From Blastocystis hominis (lineage: Eukaryota > Sar > Bigyra > Opalinata > Blastocystidae), in the NCBI RefSeq assembly GCF_000151665.1, contig NW_013171868.1, positions 565,155 through 629,154 on the forward strand: DNA of 64,000 nucleotides. The letters run 5' to 3'. The notes beneath the pieces are model-generated. The model was not told where the DNA came from. It saw only the letters and a list, made by a program, of their open reading frames with translations, and made no database searches. Shown in pieces: positions 21,201 to 29,983 of this stretch (position 1 is its first letter; the number at the start of each line of letters is the position of its first letter). A program made the translations under genes and the position numbers.

Positions 21201-23252
21201 ACGATTACCAACACCCGAACATAATTATTGGACTGGTCTTTCTCGGGAATGTACTCCTCGATCACTTCCATCGTTGCTTCCACGAGTTTCCACACATTCT
21301 CCACGCCTTCCCCGTTTCCCTTCGTGAGTCGACTCAGCGCTTCGATCGCCGCGAGATTCCGCGAATCGAACACGAAGTCCGGGCTGTTTTTCATCGCTTC
21401 TTCGGGCTTCATCGACGGCAGCGTGGCCTTGCAGATGAAGAAAGCGATGCGCGCCTGCTCGGCCTGCAGTCCCAAGTAGCCGTAGATGGGGCAAAGCGTC
21501 GCCATGCACTGCAGCAAAAAGTTGAACAGATCTTCGCCGCATTGGTCCTCCGCCAGCTGCTGATATTCGCTTCCGATCGAAACCAGCTTGTCTTCCGCGA
21601 AGGCTTTCAGCGCGTCGCGCGTTTCGGAAGGCAGATCGGCGGGGAATGCGGAGAGCGCTTCGCCGCACGCGCTCACGAAGGCGCGGAGACAATACAGCGC
21701 TCGAACGCAAGCCCACTCCCAACTCTCGTTCTCCGCCTCGTCATTATCATCTTCGTCGTCGTCTTCGTTGTCATCTTTGTCGTCGTTGCCAGCTGAATCG
21801 TGGGCTGAGCGCGAGGATGGCGAAAGATCCTTCAGAGCGCGCTTTCCGAACGATTCGAAGCAGCCAATCAGCGTGGACATGTCGCTTTCTTTGTGCGCCA
21901 ATTGGAACACTTTTACGCAGTATCCCAGCAGCGATCCCAGCGTCTACGATCGATTCGGTTCCCCGTTTCCACCTTCAAAAAGTGCGTCAACGCGAAGGCC
22001 ACGAACGGTTTTTCCTGCAGGACTCCCTGCAAACACTCCAGCACCCCCATCAATCGCATCGCTTTCCTTCACTCCTTCCCTTCGATCCTACAACTCTTCT
22101 GCTTCTTCTTCGCCACTTGCTTCAGCACGTCGCTCAGCGCGCTCAGCGCGGAGTCCACGGCCGGCAGCACCTCGAAATACTTCAGCATCACGACCTTCGT
22201 CAGCCTCAGCACCGCGATCCAAGTCTCCAAATCGTCCGTTTTCTCCTTCAGCAGCGACGCCAGCGCAGGCAGCAGCTACATCGCAGCCCGCTTCGATTTC
22301 TACCAAATACTGCAGCAGAGACGCGAACTCCACGCGGTTCAGCACCACCGATTCGTTCTGCGTCAGCAGCGTGAGCAGCAACGAGAGCGACAGCGCCAGC
22401 GGCAAGCGGACGCGCTCCATGTTGCCTCCGTTGCTCAGCCACGCGGCGTTCTGGTCCATGACGCGCGCTGCGAGGTCCTGAAGCACGCTCCAGTAGGCGC
22501 AGCAGTAAACGTCATCGCCCAGCGACTTGGGAGGCCTCTCGCGGAGCGAATCGTTCACCTTGCTGGAGGTTTTCTTCACGTTGGCTTCGCTGAAGGCGGC
22601 GGCCTTGTTGCCCAGCGCTTGGACCAACTACTGGGAAGGAAAACAGCGGAAGCAAACTTGCTGGAAGGAGGAAAGCGAGAGCTGAAAGGCCTGCGATGAA
22701 GCGTCCTCCGAGCAGAGAATTGTAGCCATGTGGCAGAGAACACTTTGGAGCTTGCGCTCAGGGATAATGAAGGACGTGTTCTCCACGATAATCGGAAAGA
22801 TTTGAAGGATCCGAAGACCCAGAGCGGATGACTCCTCGGTGCTCAACTATCATTTTATAACCAATCCTTCGCTATCTACACGGTCATTCAGAATATCAAC
22901 AATCGTAGAGGCAGTAGCATCCGAAGCAAGGTTGTAAGCCAACACATGGTTCAACCCATTCACAGCAATGTCATAAGCTTTAGGACTCACTTTTTCATTG
23001 TTCAGACATTCGATAAATGGCGTTACATAATCTGTGCTGCGCATCTTTTTCTACACCTAACTTTTTCCGCCTATTTCTTACCGGCTTGTTTGCATATTTC
23101 TTTGACAGCACAAGAAGCGTCTCAATTCCACTTTCTGCGGCTTTGCGAATCTCTGGAGCTACAACTCAGCGGATACTCTTAGAGAAACCTTTCTTTTTCA
23201 CTTCATTTGCCAAGTTCCGCAAATCCATTTCAATAATTCCTGCACAACTCAT
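18204..23252 (-). CDS. MON2: MON2-like Golgi/endosome trafficking scaffold
   Basis: Large helical-repeat protein related to Arf-GEF scaffolds at the trans-Golgi and endosomes. The start at 23250-23252 plus introns of 30 and 31 nt near 23.17 and 23.05 kb gives a DCB-like N-terminus (VKKKAPEIRKAAESGIETLL; RSTDYVTPFIECLNNEKVSP). Further along are DINIALSAIGLYWKLADY and HHTRDTVEKQFNETYCYLLKG near 19.85 kb, which match MON2 (LNISLTSIGLLWNISDYF; HHSRDTAEKQWAET). The C-terminal exon ends AAGEKLVAVSREEL...AQKAASVLAKLA with TAA at 18204-18206. Roughly 1550 residues are expected after removing the many 29-34 nt introns, of which I placed only some. The C-terminal half is GC-rich. Confidence 0.82.
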
Positions 23253-23432
23253 GTTTTTCTTGCCACCTTTCCCTTTTTCACTACACCGTTATGATCTCGG
23301 TTGCGCTGCATCTTACAAGGTCAATCAGAATACAAGAAAACTGAAATAAACTCAGAATGAGCAGATATTCTTACATGTTTCATATTCCCGCGGTAAGGAC
23401 ATTCATCGTACAAACGCAAAATGAACGATACA

Positions 23433-23440
23433 AACAAACA
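23433..23440 (-). terminator. TGTTTGTT motif after the Cys-cluster gene
   Basis: Exact minus-strand motif 17 nt past the TAG at 23458-23460. Confidence 0.6.
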
Positions 23441-23457
23441 GAATCCAACTAAAAATA

Positions 23458-25030
23458 CTACCAGAAAGTGACAACCGAGTACTTGCGGTGATTCAGATAC
23501 GTTTCAAAAGCAGCATCGTAGGAAGCAATAACGTTCTCATCTTCCTCAAAATCTTCGTCTTCATTCATCAAGACCTTCAGAGCATAAATCTGGCGGTAAT
23601 CACTGTCGTCCAAATAGTCCAACCACCACACTCTTTCCTGTAAATCAAATATCACTTTGGCACGCAATTCGTCATTGCGAAGCCGTGTTTCGATTAAATG
23701 AAGAAGATAGAGCTGAAAAGCAGGGTACTATTTGTCAACTGCATTTCCCGCTCTTACAACAAACATTTCATCAACCTGCAGAAACAAGAGTTTCAGCAGT
23801 TCTTCTGTGGAAAGTAACCCTTTGAGCTCCATCCAGAGCAAATCAAACGTTGTGCTCATTTCTGTTGGATTGCTTGTTACGTAATTCTACAATTGATAAA
23901 GGAGGAAAATAAAACCTCGAGAATCGATAATACGAACGAGCCAACATCAGAACTCACCACAGTTTGATCATCACAGAAAGAACGATACTGTGTAACAACA
24001 AAACGGTTTAGAAAAGAAGATTGAGGCATCGACTTGAGCATATCGATGGCCTTTTTCAGTCCATCTTGATGATCCTACAACGAATTACAAATTTCAAAAA
24101 AATATAAATATACCAATCGAGTAGCACAATAGAGGTAAATATAATGAACAAAGGCATTCTGGCTTAATGTCGCCCATGAAAGAGATTCCACAAATGCTTG
24201 ATAATCATGAAATAGCAAACTACTGAACAGCCATCCTTAATCTTACGGTTTTGCTTTCTGATTTGCATGAATCATCGTGACGATTATCTATTACACAGTC
24301 CAAAACACAACTATAAAAGATACTCGAAGCAATTGCAGATAGCGAGTCGATGTCGTTTTCGTTTCGATTCCAATCGTGGAAACCAGATTATAACGGAGCA
24401 TCAGGGAAAGAGCTTCAGACTCCTTATTCTTCGCGTGACGATTGCGTGATAAATCCTACATTGGACAGGAAAAAACGAAGCAAATTGCAGATGTGGAGTT
24501 CGTGATGGAGGTAATCTTTGGCGATATACTTCTGGCATAAGTTTATAGCGCTAGAAGGATCATTCGCCTTTGCTTAAAACAAATCTGTGGCAAAACAAGT
24601 AAATACCAAACGAAGAGGGCATGAACAGCAAAGCAGCAGTCGTAATCTCCGCGAATTGTAGATTGCATTTGTTCTCTGAAGTTCAAAGTACACAAAGGCA
24701 CGACTTTTTCTTGCTACACTCGTCGCAGAGCTGAAATGCTTCCTGAGTCAAAATTCCCTCTGTATAATATTGTTGGCATGCTTTACACAACGAGTTACAC
24801 TTATTACATTTCTAGCATCATCAATCGTCTCTCCGATTTCATACGTTTCGACTATACTTGATAATCGTCTTTATATTATTTTCAATCGTTGTAGCGAGTG
24901 TTTGGCTTGGGATTCCCGAAGTCTGTAGCAACAAATACCGAATGGCCTCAACCATCTCCGCCACAACTGCATTCCGTAGCTTCAACCGCTTTGGACGCGT
25001 CTCGTCCATGGAGATAGGCCCTCTCATCAT
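23458..25030 (-). CDS. Unidentified helical protein with N-terminal cysteine cluster
   Basis: Not recognised. From the ATG at 25030 the first exon reads [20 protein letters not shown] with a nuclear-localisation-like basic patch. A 33-nt intron leads into a Cys-rich segment ([14 protein letters not shown]... [13 protein letters not shown]) that looks metal-binding. The rest is hydrophobic/charged helical sequence with no low complexity ([48 protein letters not shown]). It ends in a long exon, [22 protein letters not shown], with TAG at 23458. At least eight short introns seem needed; several junctions, including the one after the Cys cluster, are unresolved. The start lies 30 nt beyond the eIF6 poly(A) site. 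Confidence 0.6.
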
Positions 25031-25045
25031 GTTTTCGTCTAGTCA

Positions 25046-25053
25046 AACAAACA
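25046..25053 (-). terminator. TGTTTGTT motif at the eIF6 3' end
   Basis: Exact minus-strand TGTTTGTT, six bases beyond the TA at 25061-25060 that would become the stop codon after poly(A) addition. It is also 15 nt upstream of the next gene's ATG. Confidence 0.8.
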
Positions 25054-25059
25054 CTGCAA

Positions 25060-25912
25060 TAAATGTCCTCAAACAAGTAGTTCTTCACCGAATCCATGGC
25101 ACTCGTAGTATTGCCTCCGAGCTTGAAAATCTCCTCCACCACCGTAATCTCCGTAGACGTCGTGTCGTAACCGCAGAACGCAGTCCAATCATTAGCGACA
25201 AGTCCTGCTCCGATTACATCGGATCCACGATTTACAGTTCCCGCAATAAGCGGGACCTGGAGGAGAGAGGACAGCTCTTCCTTTTCAGCCATCGTAGTGC
25301 TGGGGTGCACCAATCCTCCTTGATTTGTGAAGACGCAGTAACTACCGACGAGCGCGTTTCCAGCAATCGACTGGCGGAATACTTCCACGCCGAGCACATC
25401 CGAAACGATTTCCTCCGTTTCCTAGATGAGGATTCCCAGGAGTGTACTACTCGATCTAAATCTGTATGCAGCAACGCGACGTGATCGTTGCAGGCGATAA
25501 GATTGCCAAGCGATGACAGACGCTCGTCAATTCGTTGTACCACCACTTCATCAGGAAGAGCATTACGGATATGCTGCAGCTCTGTGTCTAGAAATGAAAT
25601 TGAAACAAAAATCTGTACCTGTGGTGGAAATGGGTACCAGAAGGCCATTCTTATTACCTGATGCGTCACAGGAAGATAGAGAGCCTACCAGCAGTTACAC
25701 GGCCAACAAAACGGCAGCCAGCGATCGAGGTGTGGACGACAGGAATATGATCGGCTAGCTCGGTTTCGAACGCTCCGTAAAAGTTTTCAGATCCTCCTCT
25801 GCAAACCAAGCAATATTTATTGGTCAATTTCGAGAATACACCAACGTCGTTGCTTCCCTCAAACTGAACACCTATGTGTGACAACACAGTGATGCAAGAT
25901 ACGAATCGCCAT
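25060..25912 (-). CDS. EIF6: Translation initiation factor eIF6, stop codon completed by polyadenylation
   Basis: Anti-association factor bound to the 60S subunit, needed for 60S maturation. Introns 25872-25902, 25658-25688, 25588-25618 and 25422-25450 (31, 31, 31, 29 nt) leave 243 codons plus T(A); eIF6 is normally about 245 residues. Hallmarks run throughout: [95 protein letters not shown] and [12 protein letters not shown]. The frame ends ...KNYLFEDI then TAT; no stop is encoded before TGTTTGTTTG. A transcript cleaved after T at 25061 or A at 25060 would read UAA. Confidence 0.95.
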
Positions 25913-25953
25913 ATTTTAACTCTCTAAAACAAAAAATAATCCTAATCATGTCC

Positions 25954-25961
25954 AACAAACA
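25954..25961 (-). terminator. TGTTTGTT motif after V-ATPase c
   Basis: Exact minus-strand motif 17 nt past the TAA at 25979-25981. Confidence 0.6.
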
Positions 25962-25978
25962 CAACATAAATATATGGG

Positions 25979-26597
25979 TTAACACTTGACTCCCGTCACG
26001 GTGACAATGACGATGGCCACAATCAGACCGTACAGAGCAAGAGCCTCTCCGAAAATCAGCATCAGCACCATACCGACGAAGATTCTCTCCTGCTGACCGC
26101 AGGCACGCACACCTAAGCGTCAGCAACCAATTAGGCGTAGCTTACCAGCATCTCCGGCAATACCAATGGAGAGACCCGCAGCCAGGCAAGAAAGACCACA
26201 GCTGAGACCCGCAGCGAGGTGTCCGTAGCCAGAGAAGCTAGAGTAGTGGGTTCCATCAGCACCAGGAGGAGTGACTTAAGTGAAAAACGTGGAAACGAAC
26301 CCTACTGACATACACCATGATGATAGAGGCAATCAGTCCGTAAATACCCAGAATACCAGCCATAATAACAGGCAACATATTCTTCATGACAGCGTCCGGT
26401 CTGAAGACACCCATCGAGCATACACCCACTCCGGCCTTCGCAGTTCCGTAGGCCGATCCAAGATCTAGCACATCGTGAGAGGATTCACTACGCCTACTGG
26501 CAAAGATGATCGAAGCAGCAACTCCCATAAAACCAAAGAAAGGAGCAGAAGTGGGGCAGAGCTCGGAAATAGTCATGTCAAACACGGTGGAGAGCAT
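25979..26597 (-). CDS. V-type ATPase proteolipid subunit c
   Basis: Membrane-rotor subunit that carries protons. Introns 26465-26497, 26276-26306 and 26113-26145 (33, 31, 33 nt) join to 173 codons from the ATG at 26597. The four helices are visible: [59 protein letters not shown] and [19 protein letters not shown]. The essential glutamate is in the last (FGEALALYG). Length and repeat structure are typical. It heads the minus-strand run toward eIF6. Confidence 0.96.
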
Positions 26598-26666
26598 TGT
26601 AGTCAGGTACTAGCGCGAACAAAGAAGTAGTGAAAAATAGAAGAGGTTATTCAAATGTAGAAAAAG

Positions 26667-26738
26667 TGAGGACAGGGTGATTCGAACACCCAACCTTTTG
26701 ATCTGGAATCAAACGCGCTACCGTTGCGCCATGCCCTC
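26667..26738 (-). tRNA. tRNA-Trp (CCA)
   Basis: 72 nt on the minus strand. Acceptor GAGGGCA pairs with TGTCCTC, the D arm is GGCGCAACGGTAGCGC, and anticodon stem TTTGA/TCAAA encloses loop TTCCAGA (anticodon CCA). T arm GGGTG-TTCGAAT-CACCC completes the cloverleaf, with discriminator A. No intron. Confidence 0.94.
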
Positions 26739-26811
26739 CGCTGATTTCCTTCTCTCAAACACCTTTATATGAATACCATACTACGCTCTTTTCATCTGGA
26801 ACTTTACTACT

Positions 26812-27273
26812 ATGCTCGGAATTACATATTCAGTTGCACTTATTCAAGTCAATTGCGAAGATGCAGCGAATAGAGTCTGGGTACAAGTGAGAGCGTTTCC
26901 TTTTGCGAAAGATGTGGAGCGTAATTAGTGATGTGTTTTTGTATCGTAGTGATGCGTGTTCACAAATATGATTTGTCGTTTATTATCATCCATGGCAGAG
27001 ATGAGGTTATTAAGAATAATCTGTCTTCTATCATGGTGCTGAACGAGCACTATAGTGAATTAGTTCGCAAAGGCTGCTTTTTTATAGACATTATCACATC
27101 GGTAGCAAAGAATTCTATAGCAAATGGGGTATTTTTTATAGTTTATCGCAGTATTGATATAGGAAGTATTGTATGAAGAAGTGGAGTCTATAGAGTGCAT
27201 GCGCTTATTTCTTGTTTTTCATGGTTTTGCCGATGTTCTTCCTTTCCTCCACATATTAAATGCAGATAGATAG
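26812..27273 (+). CDS. Small unidentified protein
   Basis: Introns 26921-26949 (29 nt) and, tentatively, 27166-27193 (28 nt) give 134 codons from the ATG at 26812, ending at a TAG. If the second intron is not spliced the frame stops at 27176 instead. The sequence (MLGITYSVALIQVNCEDAANR, KYDLSFIIIHGRDEVIKNNL, GCFFIDIITSVAKNSIANGV) alternates hydrophobic and charged residues like a compact alpha/beta domain. I do not recognise a family. It starts only 74 nt beyond the divergently oriented tRNA-Trp. Confidence 0.55.
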
Positions 27274-27309
27274 TAGTCCTGTTCTTTGATACTAACTCAA
27301 AGTTACAAA

Positions 27310-28083
27310 ATGCAGCCATATAACTCATTCCCTGCGCAGCAACCCAACTTCCAGCCTTTGCCCGGACAGCCAGGGTTTCAGCCTCCATACCAATCTGTAT
27401 TCTATCCGCGCGGCTATGCGCCCCCTCGTTCTGCGCCCCTCTATGCCCCTTCGACTGGTCCTGTTCCGAACTCGGCCCAGATGCCTCGTGGAAGTTTCCA
27501 GACTCCTCGTAATGCGGTGGATCCGCAAGGGAACAATTCTTATAAAGGAGTGAATGGTGTTACGAGTTCTACGAGTTTTGCAGGTTCCACTAACCCTAGG
27601 ATTGTTCCGAGTGGTTTAAGTGTGCCTAATGGTCCTGTGGGTCCCACCAATCTGAATGGACCCAATGGATCCAATGTACCCAATGTACCCAATGTCCCTA
27701 ATGTCCCTAATGTCCCTAATGTCCCTAATGGATTCAATATGCCGAATCGACCCACCGGATTCAATGGACCCACTGGACCCACTGGACCCAAAGGTACGTC
27801 GAACTTTTCTGCTCCCGCGGGTCCCGGTTCGCAGCGGGCCGGGTCATCGGGTAGAATGGTACCGCAAATGGCGAGGAACCGCGGGGAAATGCCCAGATCT
27901 CCGAGACTGGGAGTACCAATGCCATCAGTTTCGTCGATTAACCGAATGCCTCCGAGGGCAAACAACGGGATGCCGTACAGGTTTATGCCGAAGAATGGGC
28001 CGCCTGCCCCGATGAGTAATGGCTTTCCAATCGATGCCTCCCGAAGTCCGAGGAACATGAATCCCCAGCCTAGACCTAAGTAA
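27310..28083 (+). CDS. Proline/asparagine-rich low-complexity protein
   Basis: 257 residues without introns. Rich in Pro, Asn, Gly, Ser and Gln, beginning MQPYNSFPAQQPNFQP. The middle holds short tandem repeats (N-V-P five times, then G-P-T). The end is basic (SPRNMNPQPRPK). It appears intrinsically disordered; such proteins often act in RNA granules or as coat adaptors, but nothing here proves a role. A TGTTTGTT at 28104-28111 follows the TAA by 20 nt. Confidence 0.7.
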   Translation: MQPYNSFPAQQPNFQPLPGQPGFQPPYQSVFYPRGYAPPRSAPLYAPSTGPVPNSAQMPRGSFQTPRNAVDPQGNNSYKGVNGVTSSTSFAGSTNPRIVPSGLSVPNGPVGPTNLNGPNGSNVPNVPNVPNVPNVPNVPNGFNMPNRPTGFNGPTGPTGPKGTSNFSAPAGPGSQRAGSSGRMVPQMARNRGEMPRSPRLGVPMPSVSSINRMPPRANNGMPYRFMPKNGPPAPMSNGFPIDASRSPRNMNPQPRPK

Positions 28084-28103
28084 TACGTGGAAATTTTGTG
28101 TTG

Positions 28104-28111
28104 TGTTTGTT
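28104..28111 (+). terminator. TGTTTGTT motif after the Pro/Asn-rich gene
   Basis: Exact motif 20 nt past the stop and 47 nt before the UAP1 start codon. Confidence 0.6.
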
Positions 28112-28158
28112 GGATATTGTTTGGGGAGTTTTGGATTTGTTTTCAAAAGAAGTCTATT

Positions 28159-29958
28159 ATGAGCCAATCTATTGAAACGCTATTACCTCAAGATCTTCTG
28201 GATACTCTGCGGCTCGCTAGGCAAAACCATACCCTTTCCTATTTTGCTGATGGTACCTATACTGAGGACGATGTAAACGGCTTTATCAGGCAGGTAAACA
28301 GGCTGTAATCAACGTTTACATTTAGTGCCGCAGCCTTGATCTAGCCCACACTCGAGATTTGTATGTGAATTCGTTAATGCATAATGCTGTGTTGCAACAG
28401 ATGTACGATCAGATTAAGGTTTACAGGGAGGTTAGATACGAAGTTGGATATGAAGTATAGTACTATGATGAAGTTTCGGATTTCTCGGCTCCTCTGAAAG
28501 AAAAGTACATAAAATCTGGCTTAAATTTTATTGCAAATGGTAAACTTGCTCTCATTCTTCTTGCAGGTGGTCAAGCCACTCGAATGCTTTCTGGTACTAT
28601 AAAAGGCTTTATTGACGTCGGTCTTCCATCTCGTATACACTCACGTTGTCCCTTGAACCTAGATAAAACTATCTTTCGAAGGTTCGCTGAGAGTATTATT
28701 GCGCTTGAAAGAGAGATCCTGTCTACTTACCGGACAGGTACCTTTTCTGTTCCCTTTCCAGTCAGAAATCCACATCCCTCTTCTCATCATGACAAACGAA
28801 TTCAATCGCAAGCACATCGAAAGTGGATTTCAAGCGAACAATTTCTACGGCCTCCAAGAAGACCAAATCGTCTTCTTTTCGCAAGGTTCCTTTCCCTACA
28901 TTGACGATGAAGGTTCCTGTTTGATGCGTGAAAAATACCGCGTATTTTTGCCACTCCCTTGTACCCCAGATTGCTCTGTCGCCCAACGGTAGCGGTGGGC
29001 TATTCCACGCTCTCTCTGCCAGCGGTCTTCTCGACCGTCTTTTGCGCGAGGAGATCGAGTACGTGCACATTTTTTCCTGCGACAATGTGGGTCTGCTGGT
29101 AAGTGCTGGGATGCGCATCAATGGCAGCCGGGCGATCCGTTATTTGTGGGATTCTGCGTGGAGCGAGGCAGCGAAGTGTGTGTAGAATGTGTGAAGAAGC
29201 TGTGTCCTGAAGAGCAGCTCTCGTTGGTGGCGCAGTATCAAGAAAAGCCGTTCATTGCTGTAACCAGCGAGATGAGCTATCGACAAGGGTGTCGACGGAA
29301 AACAGACGGGAATTTGGAGTTTCCCTACGGATTCATCTGCAACTCGCTGATGAAGCTGTCGTTTTTGGAGCAGTGTCGCGACGCTGCGTTGCCTCCGTAG
29401 TAGGAATCGTGGAGGGAGGTGAGGGAAAGCTGCCATATCGTGCATAAAGCCATTCCATTCTATGATGCGGTGCTGAATCGAACGATTCGGCCGATCAGTC
29501 CGAACGGTTTTCGCATGGTGTATTACTTGTCGGACGTATTCCCGCGTGCGAAGCAGTTCGACGTGCTCGTCGTCACGCGCGATGACTACATTCCGGTCAA
29601 CAATAAGGCTGGAAAGCCAATCGAAACGCCGCAGACAGCAATGCGAGCACTCTCGGAAAAGAATCGACGGCGTTTAGAAGAGGTGGGAGCGATATTACTG
29701 GGAGAGGCGAGTGCGACGGACATGGTGGAAGTGCGAGTGATACGCGAAGATGATGTGTAGATCTCGCCTCTGATCTTTGAGAGAGGAAAGCAGCTCAATG
29801 TTCTGAAAGGAAAGAAGCTGAGAATGCCTCTGCTGCTGCTGGATAAGAGCGAAGTAGGCGATTCGAAGATCAAGAAAGTGTCAAAACATCTGGGACAGTT
29901 GTCATTCCAGGATGCAGAAGAGGAGATGAATGTGTATGTGCTGTTGTGTTGTGTTTGA
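28159..29958 (+). CDS. UAP1: UDP-N-acetylglucosamine pyrophosphorylase
   Basis: Cytosolic enzyme making UDP-GlcNAc from UTP and GlcNAc-1-phosphate, the donor for N-glycans, GPI anchors and chitin-like polymers. Seven introns (28294-28325, 28431-28460, 28738-28765, 28942-28969, 29099-29127, 29400-29429, 29731-29760) leave 530 codons. The signature loop LILLAGGQATR is present. Also seen are VGLPSR, HIPLLIMTN, PNGSGGLFHAL, DNVGLLPGDPLFVGFCVERG, GNLEFPYGFICNSLMKLSFL and MVEISPLIF. The last intron is 30 nt with an in-frame TAG, so unspliced reading would truncate the protein. The loop carries Ala where animals have Gly (GGQGTR). The stop TGA at 29956-29958 overlaps a TGTTTGA variant, so a poly(A)-made end slightly upstream is possible. 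Confidence 0.92.
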
Positions 29959-29983
29959 GCGAAAAACAAGGTATAACCCACAA

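Noticed and set aside
18173-22699. Many long plus-strand frames across the MON2 region
   Set aside because: Ser/Arg/Pro-rich shadows of GC-rich minus-strand coding; the minus strand has MON2 homology and consistent introns.
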